Below, piece by piece: positions 35,686 through 44,880 of a DNA stretch of 45,020 nucleotides; position 1 is the first letter of the stretch, and every line of letters starts with the position of its first letter. The translations under genes were made by a program, and so were the position numbers. This DNA comes from Planctomycetota bacterium (GTDB lineage Bacteria > Planctomycetota > Phycisphaerae > Sedimentisphaerales > Anaerobacaceae), in contig VRUL01000025.1 in the NCBI GenBank assembly GCA_019456145.1, positions 21,795 to 66,814 on the forward strand. Direction: 5' to 3'. A model generated the notes under the pieces. The model made no database searches, was not told where the DNA came from, and saw only the letters and a program-made list of their open reading frames with translations.

Positions 35686-36690
35686 ATGGACTCTCCAACA
35701 AATAGACCATCCTGGGAATCCAAGTGGCGTTTTGTCGCTATTTACGCCGTATTAATAATAGTAACGGCCCTGGTTCTCGTAGTAGTTGCTTTCTCGACCG
35801 ACTTCCTTCAAACCTCTGAAGAAGGTCAAATACCACCGGTCGTTTGGCTCGCACTGGCGATAGTATTTCTAATTGCGATTTTAAAAACACTCTCACAAGT
35901 ACTCAAAATACTTGATGCAATTCAGGACAATAGTATAAAACTCGAAAGACTGATCGACGCTCTGGAAAAGAACCAATCCGCACTGGCCCAAATCAGTCAA
36001 AGTACCCACCTTAGCGAAGCAGCAAAGGCGATTGTATTCCACGATGGAGACAGAGAGTTTTTTATAGAAACCGTCCTTAATAAACTCGAGGGGCGAGATT
36101 TTGATGGCGCCTATGAAATAATTGACGGAATTGAACTTCGCCCAGGATATAAAGAGCTGGCCAGGCATTTGCGTACCGAAGCGGACAAGCGCCGCGGCGT
36201 GACCGACAAAGAACGGATAGAGCAAGACATAACGTCTATCGTAAGGCTGCTCGAAAGCAACCAGTGGACCAAGGCAAGTACTCAGATAGAGAAATTAATC
36301 AGGGCTTATCCCAACTCCGGAGAAGCAAGAGCAATGCAACAAAGACTGATTGATAAAAAGGATGAACGCAAAAAAGTACTACTCAACGCCTGGGATGATG
36401 CCGTAAAGCGCCGGGCCACCGACCGCAGCCTGGAGATTCTAAAGGAGCTTGACCTCTACCTGACCCAGGAGGAAGGTTTGGCCTTGCAGGAAACAGCAAG
36501 GCATGTTTTCAAAGACAAGCTTCACAACCTCGGAGTCCAATTCTCCCTGGCCGTCTCAGGAGAGCAATGGGACAAAGCGATCCAGATCGGCCAGGAGATC
36601 ATTCGTGATTTCCCAAACAGCAGAATGTCCGTGGAAATCCGTGAAAGAATGGATGTCTTGAAACAAAAAGTCCAGTTGAAGGGCAATTAG
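35686..36690 (+). CDS. Membrane protein with TPR-like helical domain
   Basis: A 334-residue protein with two transmembrane helices near the N-terminus (FVAIYAVLIIVTALVLVVVA and VVWLALAIVFLIAIL), a coiled-coil linker (LIDALEKNQSALAQISQS) and a long helical domain of TPR-like units (ESNQWTKASTQIEKLIRAYP, GEQWDKAIQIGQEIIRDFP). The bulk should face the cytoplasm. The type is common in Phycisphaerae but I know no function. AAAGGTG precedes ATG 35686. The next gene (DUF2617) is convergent, 21 bases away. Confidence 0.8.
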   Translation: MDSPTNRPSWESKWRFVAIYAVLIIVTALVLVVVAFSTDFLQTSEEGQIPPVVWLALAIVFLIAILKTLSQVLKILDAIQDNSIKLERLIDALEKNQSALAQISQSTHLSEAAKAIVFHDGDREFFIETVLNKLEGRDFDGAYEIIDGIELRPGYKELARHLRTEADKRRGVTDKERIEQDITSIVRLLESNQWTKASTQIEKLIRAYPNSGEARAMQQRLIDKKDERKKVLLNAWDDAVKRRATDRSLEILKELDLYLTQEEGLALQETARHVFKDKLHNLGVQFSLAVSGEQWDKAIQIGQEIIRDFPNSRMSVEIRERMDVLKQKVQLKGN

Positions 36691-36711
36691 TCTAACTGTT
36701 GATTTTTAATT

Positions 36712-37257
36712 TTATTGAAAATCGAACAGGGATTGGGTCTTAATCATTGTTACCTGTTCCGGATAAGCTGCAAAAGTATGGATGTGCAACTCACTTCGTC
36801 TTGCCTCGAAGTCAATATAGCAAAACGGCTGCAACCCTCCGACTTCCAGCTCCGGGAACTTGATGAACACTCCGCGGTTCCGTGCGAAGCGGTCAAGGTC
36901 GATATAGCTCTGCCGATACAAATTCGGACTCATCTTCTCGACCTGAAAATCGGTCATATAACTTAGCCCCTTGCTCAAAGTGCATTTGTGAGAGTGTGGG
37001 CCACGAAATTGAAATCGCTCAATCAAGCCTCGAGAGGGAAGTATCTGGCCTGGTGTACTTACAACCTCAGACATGCACGAATCGGCAGTAAATACGCTGA
37101 CAACATGAGTGCAGCCTGTTACCCAAATAATCGCCTCGTATTTGGCGGTCTTTAATCGCCGACTGGCATAAATTTGGAAAAGCTCAGGATGCAAAGGTCT
37201 TTGAAAAAAACTGAATGTCAATTCTTCAATAGCCACATTGATTTGTGGTGATTCCAT
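36712..37257 (-). CDS. DUF2617 family protein
   Basis: A 181-residue cytoplasmic protein matching DUF2617, a family mainly of planctomycetes and actinobacteria. Diagnostic pieces are ELTFSFFQRPLHPELFQIYA near the N-terminus, KTAKYEAIIWVTGCTHVVSV, SYMTDFQVEKMSPNLY and, near the C-terminus, SELHIHTFAAYPEQVTMIKT followed by QSLFDF. Length and ends fit the family. Function unknown. The ribosome binding site is weak (GGGG about 12 bases upstream). The gap beyond its start (37258-37461) shows nothing I can name. Confidence 0.85.
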   Translation of the reverse strand: MESPQINVAIEELTFSFFQRPLHPELFQIYASRRLKTAKYEAIIWVTGCTHVVSVFTADSCMSEVVSTPGQILPSRGLIERFQFRGPHSHKCTLSKGLSYMTDFQVEKMSPNLYRQSYIDLDRFARNRGVFIKFPELEVGGLQPFCYIDFEARRSELHIHTFAAYPEQVTMIKTQSLFDFQ

Positions 37258-37461
37258 AATCTATATACCCCAAAACAAAAAAACTAACTTACCATATTAG
37301 TGTTATTATACTAAATTACCGCATCTAATTCAAGGACAATATCAGTATTGATAAGGCCGATTCCCGGGCTTATAGGACGATTGTCTTGCAAGTTCTGCAA
37401 GCTAAATGACTAACGGCTGCGATATTTTTTCAAAAAAGATTTAAAAACACAAGCACCCCGA

Positions 37462-38547
37462 TTAAATAGCACTGCTAAAGAAAGCCGCATTGATAATCGT
37501 TGCAATAATATCGTAAAAAGCGTGAGTCCCGGCCGTAATTCCAAAACCGCGAATCGCAAAAAGAACGGCAAAATAAACACCCGCAACTGTCCGGAAACCA
37601 AACTCTGTCCAGTTAAATGCGGCACTTAGTGCCAATTGCCCGTTCACAAGAACTATATGATGATGTGCACTAAACAATCCTGCCGAGACAAGAACTGAAA
37701 GTATAATCGAGTTCTTATGGGTGAGCCTTAGAACATCCTGGAACAACAGCATCAAAACGCAAATCAAAATCAGCCGAAAAACAAGTTCTTCATAAATCCC
37801 CGCCCCTATACCGGTAACAATACTCGCCAACAGAGATTTACTTGTGATGCTATTGGAAAACATCCCATTTTGCACCCCGTTAGAATTGAGACGCTCGGCG
37901 TCTGAGCTGCCAACAGCGGGACTTTTAACGTAGTGTATAGCATTAGTCATCGTAGAATTTCTAATGGGATTCTCACGGCCGCTACCAATCTTCATAGCTG
38001 TCGATGACAAATTGTTCCCTGTAACCGAAGGATCGTTCAGCCCGAATCCTGAATCTAACCGCGAAGCACACACCACAAGGCCCGAACCACGGCACAATCG
38101 CGTCGAGTTTTCATCGAATCGGCCCATATCATCCTGTGGCCCGGTGGGACTATTCAAAAACAAACTAAATACAATCAACGGCACTGCAAGTAGAATGCAC
38201 TCAATGCCCATCCGCCAAAGATCGCCAAGACTAAATCCCCATGGTTTGCGTGACGATAATTGCAATGCTACCAAAATTACTACAACCGCCACCGGAGGCG
38301 CCACCCACGCCAACTTATCACTGGAACCCAGATATTCAAGCAGATTCTGCAGCCATACAAAGGCCACAACTCGAACCTGAGACTGGTTCAACAAGTCGGT
38401 ATTGATCCAAATCGTTCCCCACTCGTAGAAGATGATAAACGGCAGCAGAAAAATTATAGCATAAATCGGCCGAGACGTCCGATCAAGATAGGAATTCTGC
38501 GTAAAGTTAAGCAATTGGCTTGTGCTGTGCCTGTTTCTTTTTTTCAT
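37462..38547 (-). CDS. CPBP family intramembrane metalloprotease with inserted loop
   Basis: A 361-residue membrane protein of the CPBP (CAAX protease/bacteriocin-processing) family. The three motifs are present: EELVFR (253-258), FSAHHH (292-297) and HAFYD (342-346), supplying the glutamates and histidines that bind the catalytic metal within the membrane. About seven hydrophobic segments are visible. Unusual: residues 132-236 form a polar loop rich in Ser, Asn and Gly (RLDSGFGLNDPSVTGNN, NAIHYVKSP, SDAERLNSNGVQNG) that does not look like the family and may be an inserted in-frame repeat. Family members act on prenylated proteins or peptides in eukaryotes and in bacterial immunity; the bacterial substrate here is unknown. 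Confidence 0.85.
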   Translation of the reverse strand: MKKRNRHSTSQLLNFTQNSYLDRTSRPIYAIIFLLPFIIFYEWGTIWINTDLLNQSQVRVVAFVWLQNLLEYLGSSDKLAWVAPPVAVVVILVALQLSSRKPWGFSLGDLWRMGIECILLAVPLIVFSLFLNSPTGPQDDMGRFDENSTRLCRGSGLVVCASRLDSGFGLNDPSVTGNNLSSTAMKIGSGRENPIRNSTMTNAIHYVKSPAVGSSDAERLNSNGVQNGMFSNSITSKSLLASIVTGIGAGIYEELVFRLILICVLMLLFQDVLRLTHKNSIILSVLVSAGLFSAHHHIVLVNGQLALSAAFNWTEFGFRTVAGVYFAVLFAIRGFGITAGTHAFYDIIATIINAAFFSSAI

Positions 38548-38673
38548 CCAATTAACTGTTCTCTATTATAACTTTTCCGAGCTTTTGTTCTAAAACATCA
38601 AAAAAATTGTTGACTGAATCGTTTAAATTTCAGAGAGTTTAATTCAAGTACATCAAAATTACAATAGTTAAAC

Positions 38674-39372
38674 ATGGAGACTTTTTTACGACAATATTTT
38701 AAGGCAATGATAAGCGAACAGTTGACCGAAATTTACCAATTGCTTTTGGATTGCTTTGGCCCCCAGCACTGGTGGCCCGGGCAAACGCGATTTGAGATAA
38801 TAACAGGTGCAATACTGACCCAGAATACCAACTGGGCCAACGTCGAAAAAGCAATAGCAAATCTAAAATCCGCCGATTGTTTGACTCCCGAGCAACTTTA
38901 TCATCTTGACGTTTCGCAACTTGCGGAATTTATTCGGCCGGCCGGCTATTACAATATAAAAACAAAACGGCTCAAAAACTTCATAAACTGGCTGTTCGAC
39001 AATTACGATGGCCGGCTGAAAAACCTTGAAACCATTGATACCGACCAATTAAGAGCCGAACTATTAGCGATAAACGGGGTCGGTTTTGAAACCGCAGATT
39101 CGATTTTGCTCTACGCTTTCGAGAGGCCAGTTTTCGTTGTGGATGCCTATACAGCTCGAATCGCTTTTCGTCATCAGCTTATCGAGCCGGACGCTAATTA
39201 CGAGCAGCTGCGTGAATTGTTCCAGTCGAATCTGTCGGAGGACGTCCAGCTTTTCAATGAATACCATGCATTGCTGGTAAGGGTCGGCAAAGAATTTTGC
39301 AAGCCGAAAGCCAGATGCCCCGGCTGCCCCCTCGAAAAATTACCCCATACGCTCGATATCGAATATCTTTGA
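38674..39372 (+). CDS. Endonuclease III-like DNA glycosylase
   Basis: A 232-residue base-excision repair protein of the HhH-GPD superfamily. FEIITGAILTQNTNWANVEK is the conserved opening, INGVGFETADSILLYAFERP the helix-hairpin-helix, and VFVVDAYTARI carries the catalytic Asp. The Lys of classical Nth (in the hairpin GVGRKTA) is replaced (GVGFETA), as in the 'endonuclease III domain' subfamily, which suggests a monofunctional glycosylase. The iron-sulphur loop has three Cys (FCKPKARCPGCPL) and lacks the usual fourth. ATG 38674 has no clear ribosome binding site; ATG 38707, after AAGG, is a good alternative. It is divergent from the CPBP gene. Confidence 0.88.
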   Translation: METFLRQYFKAMISEQLTEIYQLLLDCFGPQHWWPGQTRFEIITGAILTQNTNWANVEKAIANLKSADCLTPEQLYHLDVSQLAEFIRPAGYYNIKTKRLKNFINWLFDNYDGRLKNLETIDTDQLRAELLAINGVGFETADSILLYAFERPVFVVDAYTARIAFRHQLIEPDANYEQLRELFQSNLSEDVQLFNEYHALLVRVGKEFCKPKARCPGCPLEKLPHTLDIEYL

Positions 39373-39411
39373 GCCCCCCGCGCCCTTTTTTGCCCTTCCC
39401 GTGCAGAAGTG

Positions 39412-40818
39412 TCACCCTTGCCCGACCAGGCACCGCCTCATACAGACGTAACGTAAAACCAGCAAAAAGAGAACCCAGCTTAAGACTATCAGACCTGCGA
39501 TGGAAATGGGGTTTGCTATCACCGTAAGCAACGGCTTGCGCCAGAATATCACTGAAACGAATAACAACTGAAACATAAACATAAAAAATACCAGACCTAA
39601 AATTGGCTTTCGGTAAAAAATCAACTGGAAAGTAGATATAACGGGTATTATCAATAAGAGAGCAACAAAGAAAGGCCTCATATTTATTGCCTCGAAGGTA
39701 AAGGTTTTGCCCCACAGTCTAATGTCGGGCATAATCGTTTCCAATAATACGGACAAAGCCGCTATGATAATTACCGGTATGGTTATCAGCACCACGCTGG
39801 TGGCGGCTAATGTCAATGCTGTGATGAATCTTTCGTTTCGCCCTACTGTAATTAGCATACTTGAGTAGACGGACCGTATGTTACCACCAGCCATCATAGA
39901 ACCTGCCATAATGAAAATAAAAAACCCTATCGGCGGAAAATAAGCTGAAACACACACAATTACTAAAGCAACCGACAATGCTGGCAGCCACTTTGATAGT
40001 AGTATCCCAAAACTCGTATATAATCGGCCCCATATATGCCGGGCGGGACCGTAATAATCACACTTGTTCATTCTGTCTAAAAAGAAGCTTTCCACTGATG
40101 GTTTTAGATGACATTTAAATTTGTCTTTGTCCGGCTTGGTAGCCGCCCGGGCTTGCTTGTATTTTTGCAGTTTATTTTTATTCCAGATATCAAGAAATCC
40201 CACCCATGCCCGAGCACAGTACCGTCGTGCCAGGCCGTCGTTATCAAGCCAGAACCACGCTGCTAAACTGCTCAATGCCCCCACCAGAATAACCACAGCG
40301 GGTTCTTCAACAATGACCCGCTCTGTTATTATATGCAGGTCAAAAATTCGCCCGCCGAAGATAGAAAACCACAAAAGTGGTATCCAGAGTGTTAAGTTCC
40401 TGAATATAAAAGCAGACCCAACCCCGAGCCAGTAAAGTGTCATACCTGCAAAAAAGGCTGAGCAAATCACTGCAATTCGGTGCGGCCAATACAAATATAA
40501 GACGGGGTACAGAAGAAAGATAAGCGAAGCCAAAAGATTAATTGCTACCCCTGTGGAAAATATGAATTTCCTCGGCACTTTCCGGTGGCCGGGCAGACAA
40601 TAAGCAAAAGGTTTCGCTAATATATCTATTGGTAATGTCGCTATTAAAAACCCTATAAAAAACATCGACATCATAAGGATTGCACATTCACCTCTTTTCG
40701 GTGTTTTATCCAGCGTCCCTGCGATACTTACAAACACAATGAAACCTAAAAACACATAAACCAGCCAGAGACCACGTCGTTGATAAAGATGCTTTAAATT
40801 AGCGGTTAAGATACTCAT
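39412..40818 (-). CDS. ABC transporter membrane protein of the GntR operon
   Basis: A 468-residue polytopic protein with about eleven hydrophobic segments and one larger hydrophilic part (about residues 205-255). It is the last gene of a GntR-ATPase-permease operon; its ATG lies 36 bases after the ATPase stop, with a GGAG box 7 bases upstream. The layout (YtrA-type regulator, ATPase, large membrane protein) is that of ytr-like ABC exporters involved in envelope stress or antibiotic response in other bacteria. Family match is by context more than by motif. Confidence 0.7.
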   Translation of the reverse strand: MSILTANLKHLYQRRGLWLVYVFLGFIVFVSIAGTLDKTPKRGECAILMMSMFFIGFLIATLPIDILAKPFAYCLPGHRKVPRKFIFSTGVAINLLASLIFLLYPVLYLYWPHRIAVICSAFFAGMTLYWLGVGSAFIFRNLTLWIPLLWFSIFGGRIFDLHIITERVIVEEPAVVILVGALSSLAAWFWLDNDGLARRYCARAWVGFLDIWNKNKLQKYKQARAATKPDKDKFKCHLKPSVESFFLDRMNKCDYYGPARHIWGRLYTSFGILLSKWLPALSVALVIVCVSAYFPPIGFFIFIMAGSMMAGGNIRSVYSSMLITVGRNERFITALTLAATSVVLITIPVIIIAALSVLLETIMPDIRLWGKTFTFEAINMRPFFVALLLIIPVISTFQLIFYRKPILGLVFFMFMFQLLFVSVIFWRKPLLTVIANPISIAGLIVLSWVLFLLVLRYVCMRRCLVGQG

Positions 40819-40854
40819 TTTTACACTCCGGTAACGTGTTCTTTTTCCACCTTT

Positions 40855-41742
40855 TTAACTGACAACTATCTTGTATATCTCTTCCAACGGCAGCGTCTCA
40901 ATCTCTATCCAGCAATCCAGACTTTTTGCCTGCTCCTTCAATCTCTCCCGCGGGCAGTCCTGGACAGTCAGTATCGCCTGGCCATCGCTCCGCTTGCAGT
41001 GTAAGATGTTTTCAAACGGCAATTCGGCCGGCAGCTCCTTGCCCAAGGCGCTGATACGCACCTGGCAAAATCGCTCCCGCAATTCGTCAAAGCTGCAATC
41101 CAGCAGGATATGCCCTTCCTTCATTATCACCGCATGGTCGATAACCTTCTCCACATCGCTTAGAATATGTGAGGAAATGATAATTGTGCGATTCTCGGCC
41201 TGGATAATCTGCAGCAGCAAATCCAGAAACTGTGCGCGTGCCACGGGATCCAGAGCTGCTGCCGGTTCATCCAGTATCAACAGCTCCGGCTCAAAACCTA
41301 TCGCCAATAGTATCGCCAGCCTCTGCCTTTGACCGGGCGATAAAGACCCGACACGTGCTTTCATTGAAATCTCGTAGTCTTCGACGTACTTTTCTTCAAG
41401 TTCACGGTTCCAGTTGGGATAATATGCGCTGACATAACGTATTAACTGCCTGACTGTCATCCAGTCAAGAAGCTCTCCTTCCTGGTGAACGTATCCTATC
41501 CGCCCAAGCTCTTCCGGCCCCAGTTTGCCTGCCTTGCACCCGAATGTAACACACTGGCCTTCATCTTCCAGGTACAGTCCGATTATGTGTCGAAGTAATG
41601 TGCTTTTGCCTGCCCCGTTGGCTCCCAGCAGTCCTATGATTCTGCCCGCGCAAATCTCCAAGTAGATCTTATCAAGGGCCTTTATCTTTCCGAATCTTTT
41701 GCAAACCTTGCGCATCTGCACTATTTGTTTTTCGTTATTCAT
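40855..41742 (-). CDS. ABC transporter ATP-binding protein (YtrB/CcmA-like)
   Basis: A 295-residue cytoplasmic ATPase. Walker A is GLLGANGAGKSTLL near residue 39, the signature is LSPGQRQRLA, Walker B reads LLILDEPAAALDP and the H-switch IISSHILSDVEK. The C-terminal 80 residues form the extra domain of this exporter class. The start overlaps the GntR stop by 8 bases (ATGAATAA), with GGAG 8 bases upstream inside the regulator gene, so expression should be coupled. It powers the membrane protein encoded downstream. Confidence 0.92.
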   Translation of the reverse strand: MNNEKQIVQMRKVCKRFGKIKALDKIYLEICAGRIIGLLGANGAGKSTLLRHIIGLYLEDEGQCVTFGCKAGKLGPEELGRIGYVHQEGELLDWMTVRQLIRYVSAYYPNWNRELEEKYVEDYEISMKARVGSLSPGQRQRLAILLAIGFEPELLILDEPAAALDPVARAQFLDLLLQIIQAENRTIIISSHILSDVEKVIDHAVIMKEGHILLDCSFDELRERFCQVRISALGKELPAELPFENILHCKRSDGQAILTVQDCPRERLKEQAKSLDCWIEIETLPLEEIYKIVVS

Positions 41743-42139
41743 TAGAGTGACTCCTCGTTTTTGAATCGTATTTTCGGTATAACCTGACCAGCATTTCCCT
41801 GGCCTTTTCTTCAGGTATTCCCAACTGCACTGCCGTCACCGCCGCCTTTCTCAGAACCTCCTCCAGGAGCCTGGCCCTGGTATGTGCCTTCTTGTTCTTC
41901 CGTAGTCTCGCTGCGAACAGTCCGACACCCCGGCGTCTTTCCACCAGCCCTTCAACCTCAAGCAGGGCGTATGCTTTGCTGATTGTCATCGGGTTGACCC
42001 GCAGTTGTGCTGCAAGCTCTCGCACAGACATTAGTTGCTCTCCTTCGCTCAATTGCCCGGCCATAATCTGCTGCCGAATCTGCTCGATTACCTGCCGATA
42101 AATCGGCACTCCGCTGTGATGATCTATTTCAAGTAACAT
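41735..42139 (-). CDS. GntR family transcriptional regulator (YtrA type)
   Basis: A 134-residue repressor. The winged helix-turn-helix is PIYRQVIEQIRQQIMAGQLS, EGEQLMSVRELAAQLRVNP, MTISKAYALLEVEGLVERRR followed by GVGLF. Only about 50 helical residues follow, as in the short YtrA subfamily, which lacks a large ligand domain. AAGGA lies 8 bases before the ATG. The palindrome at 42163-42188 just upstream is its likely operator, so it should control its own operon. The effector is unknown. Confidence 0.93.
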   Translation of the reverse strand: MLLEIDHHSGVPIYRQVIEQIRQQIMAGQLSEGEQLMSVRELAAQLRVNPMTISKAYALLEVEGLVERRRGVGLFAARLRKNKKAHTRARLLEEVLRKAAVTAVQLGIPEEKAREMLVRLYRKYDSKTRSHSNE

Positions 42140-42162
42140 ACCGTTTCATCCTTATTCTGTAT

Positions 42163-42188
42163 TACTGTATTAGCTACTTAATACAGTA
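42163..42188. promoter_or_regulatory. GntR operator palindrome
   Basis: TACTGTATTA (42163-42172), six bases, TAATACAGTA (42179-42188): perfect 10-base arms. It lies 24 bases upstream of the regulator's start and overlaps the -10 box of the predicted promoter. This is the expected position for autorepression by a YtrA-type protein. Confidence 0.8.
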
Positions 42189-42213
42189 TACAGCAGTGAT
42201 AGTCCACACACAA
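42185..42213 (-). promoter_or_regulatory. Sigma-70-like promoter of the GntR-ABC operon
   Basis: On the minus strand, TTGTGT (42208-42213) and TATACT (42185-42190) are 17 bases apart. The -10 box matches the consensus at five of six positions; the -35 at three. It overlaps the operator, and transcription would start inside it. Confidence 0.6.
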
Positions 42214-42558
42214 GAAAAAAATGGAACTTTTTAAAAAAAATATGAAAGAATTTAACAGTCTCGGCCAAAAACACCTAAGCTCTTTATCTACAAAGCCTTA
42301 CAAGCCATCAAGATTGGCTGTTCATACACGCTTTTAGAAAAATCACCAATTGCACTTAACATCAAACAGTCCCCTCAATCACCATTTATCGTATTTTGGT
42401 TATTATCTCCAAACACCTATACTGTATGACAGCAAAACTATCGTTGGCCAAACGGGTAGGCTCTTGACTGACACCGATTGATAGTGGAGAATCTCAGGTA
42501 GTAAACGAAGATTATCGGTGTACCTAAAATCGGAATCCTGCTTGAAGGGTGATATATC
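42214..42558 (+). other. Upstream region of the DUF4091 gene
   Basis: No gene is visible. On the plus strand a possible promoter, TTGGTT (42396-42401), 16 bases, TATACT (42418-42423), precedes the gene at 42559 by about 135 bases. Its -10 lies in 'tatactgtatgacag', which resembles one arm of the GntR operator (TACTGTAT), so cross-control is conceivable but unproven. AAGGGTGA precedes the ATG. Confidence 0.3.
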
Positions 42559-44874
42559 ATGGTGAAAACAATGCTTTGCTTATTGCTGTTGCTGGCCGGC
42601 CGGACTGTTTGCGCTCAAACGAGCGATTATTTCAACGTGCCTTACGGTGAACTGCTTCCTGGTTCCACCAAGCAAGTCGGTTTGTGGTGGGCCTCATCCG
42701 GCTGGAAAATAAGCCCGGACAAACACCTGCCCAAAGCAAAAGGTCCAGCTATTAAGATATGGGCCGCCCGCAACGAAGCCGAGGCGGCGCAATTAGTAGT
42801 TCGTCCCTCGATTTCCTTGAACGGGCTTTCGGTGCGAGCAGGAGCATTAACCGGACCCGGCGCAGCCGTTATCCCTTCTGAAAACATCGAAGTGCTTAGA
42901 GTTCGATATGTGCTTGTCGAGCGTCCAACCGACAAAAGTTCGGCAACCGGTCTCTGGCCCGATCCACTGCCGCCGTTTAAGGGGCCTATCGACCTCGAAG
43001 CCAACAAGAATCAGCCGTTCTGGATTCGTGTGAAAGTTCCGCGCACTGTGCCGGCAGGAACGTATAAAGGCAATATTCGCCTTTCCGGGCAAAATTTCGA
43101 TGCAGATGTCACCCTATGCGTCGAAGTATATGGTTTCGTTCTCCCTGACCGGATGACCTGTACTACTGCCTTTGGCTTTTCCACGGGTAATGTATTTCGC
43201 TACCAGAAGCTCTCCGACCCGAAACACAAGCGACTGGTCCTCGATAAGTATTGGGAAAGCTTCAGCGCCCATCACATCTCACCGTACAACCTCGCTCCTC
43301 TCGATGGATTTAAAGTCACCTGGCCCAACGTTAAACCACCGGTCGACAATAAATACGCAAATTGGGAAGGTCTGCGTATCGTTGATAATGAAGCTCATTC
43401 CGGCAGCGGATCGCTGCTCATCTATGATGATGACCGCCAGAGTAATGTAACCGTTTCGTATCGGCCGCTCATAGAAATACCCTCCGGCGGCATGCAGGTA
43501 AAATTCTGGTATCGTACAGCAGTGCCGGAACATCGTGTCAGCATCGCACTTAACCACTACGACCGGGACGGCAAGTGGATGTCCGGCAGAAATAATGACA
43601 TCAAACTTAAGGGCAACGGTAGATGGCAGCTCTTCGAAGCTTTGGTCAGCGATTTTCCCAAAGGGGCGAAGTTCATAAGACTCTTGATAAGAGCCACAGC
43701 ATGGACCGATGCCGGTGAGCTTACAGGTCTTGTATGGTTTGATGAGGTTTCCTTGAAGGATGCGGCCAGCGGAAAAAATCTGGTTGAGGGCGGTGATTTT
43801 GATATTGAAAAAAGGACCGAACTTGTTGCACCACCTGAGCAGTTGAAAGTCAGGTTCGATTTCTCGGCGTGGGATAAGGCGATGGGCCGAGCAATTGATC
43901 ACTATAACTTCAATTCGTTTCGCCTCGGCATACCGGGCCTCGGCGGCGGCACTTTTCATGCAATCCGCGAACCGTCTCTGCTGGGTTTTAAGGAGGATGA
44001 GCCGGAGTATCCTATCATCCTGGAATCCTACTGTAAGCAATTGGAGAAACACCTGGCCGAAAGGGGCTGGCTGGATGAGGCTTATGTCTATTGGTTTGAC
44101 GAACCAAGCCCGGACCAGTATGCCTTTGTCATGAACGGCTTTGAGAAACTCAAACGTTACTGCCCGAGAATTCCGCGGATGCTCACCGAACAGCCCGAAT
44201 CCCAACTCGAAGGTGGGCCGAATATTTACTGTGTTATCTCCAACCTGTATCGAGACGATGCCTCCAAGAAACGCAGGGCGTTCGGGGATAAATTCTGGTG
44301 GTATGTCTGCACAGGCCCAAAGGCGCCCTATTGCACCTTGTTTATCGACCATCCCGGAACCGAGCTGCGAGTCTGGTTATGGCAGACCTGGAAACGCAGA
44401 ATTGAAGGCATCCTCGTTTGGCAGACCAACTACTGGACCAGCTCGGCCGCCTATCCCGACTCTGAGCGTCCCCAGAATCCTTACGAGGATCCTATGGGCT
44501 GGGTTAGTGGATACAGCACAGCCAAAGGCAACAAAAGACCCTGGGGGAACGGTGACGGCCGATTCATCTATCCCCCCGAAGCCGCCGCAGACGCCCATCC
44601 GGCTGGGCCTGTTCTCGATGGGCCGGTCGACAGTATCCGCTGGGAAATGCTGCGCGATGGAATCGAGGATTATGAATACCTCGTCATCCTGAAAAAACTC
44701 CTCGAAGCTAAAAAGGATAAACTCACCGCCCGGCAATACAAACAGTATTCGACTTTACTCGATGTACCGGAAGCCATTACTAAAAACATGACCACTTTCA
44801 CCAAGGACCCATCCCCCATTGAGGCCCGCCGTGACCAGATAGCTCGAGCTATAGCTAAGCTAAACAAACTGTGA
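42559..44874 (+). CDS. Exported DUF4091/GH123-like glycoside hydrolase
   Basis: A 771-residue secreted protein. The signal peptide reads MLCLLLLLAGRTVCA. The N-terminal beta-sandwich has IKIWAARNEAEAAQLVVRP and WIRVKVPRTVPAGTYKGNI, typical of GH123-N. A second jelly-roll-like domain (VKFWYRTAVPEHRVSIALNH, LVWFDEVSLKDAASG) is inserted within the barrel region. The TIM-barrel/DUF4091 part has DEAYVYWFDEPSPDQY, where the Asp-Glu pair is the likely catalytic dyad of GH123-type beta-N-acetylgalactosaminidases, then GILVWQTNYW and SIRWEMLRDGIEDYEYLVIL. It probably acts on amino-sugar-containing glycans outside the cell; specificity is not certain. It converges with the gene at the window's right edge, six bases away. 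Confidence 0.88.
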   Translation: MVKTMLCLLLLLAGRTVCAQTSDYFNVPYGELLPGSTKQVGLWWASSGWKISPDKHLPKAKGPAIKIWAARNEAEAAQLVVRPSISLNGLSVRAGALTGPGAAVIPSENIEVLRVRYVLVERPTDKSSATGLWPDPLPPFKGPIDLEANKNQPFWIRVKVPRTVPAGTYKGNIRLSGQNFDADVTLCVEVYGFVLPDRMTCTTAFGFSTGNVFRYQKLSDPKHKRLVLDKYWESFSAHHISPYNLAPLDGFKVTWPNVKPPVDNKYANWEGLRIVDNEAHSGSGSLLIYDDDRQSNVTVSYRPLIEIPSGGMQVKFWYRTAVPEHRVSIALNHYDRDGKWMSGRNNDIKLKGNGRWQLFEALVSDFPKGAKFIRLLIRATAWTDAGELTGLVWFDEVSLKDAASGKNLVEGGDFDIEKRTELVAPPEQLKVRFDFSAWDKAMGRAIDHYNFNSFRLGIPGLGGGTFHAIREPSLLGFKEDEPEYPIILESYCKQLEKHLAERGWLDEAYVYWFDEPSPDQYAFVMNGFEKLKRYCPRIPRMLTEQPESQLEGGPNIYCVISNLYRDDASKKRRAFGDKFWWYVCTGPKAPYCTLFIDHPGTELRVWLWQTWKRRIEGILVWQTNYWTSSAAYPDSERPQNPYEDPMGWVSGYSTAKGNKRPWGNGDGRFIYPPEAAADAHPAGPVLDGPVDSIRWEMLRDGIEDYEYLVILKKLLEAKKDKLTARQYKQYSTLLDVPEAITKNMTTFTKDPSPIEARRDQIARAIAKLNKL

Positions 44875-44880
44875 GTTAAC

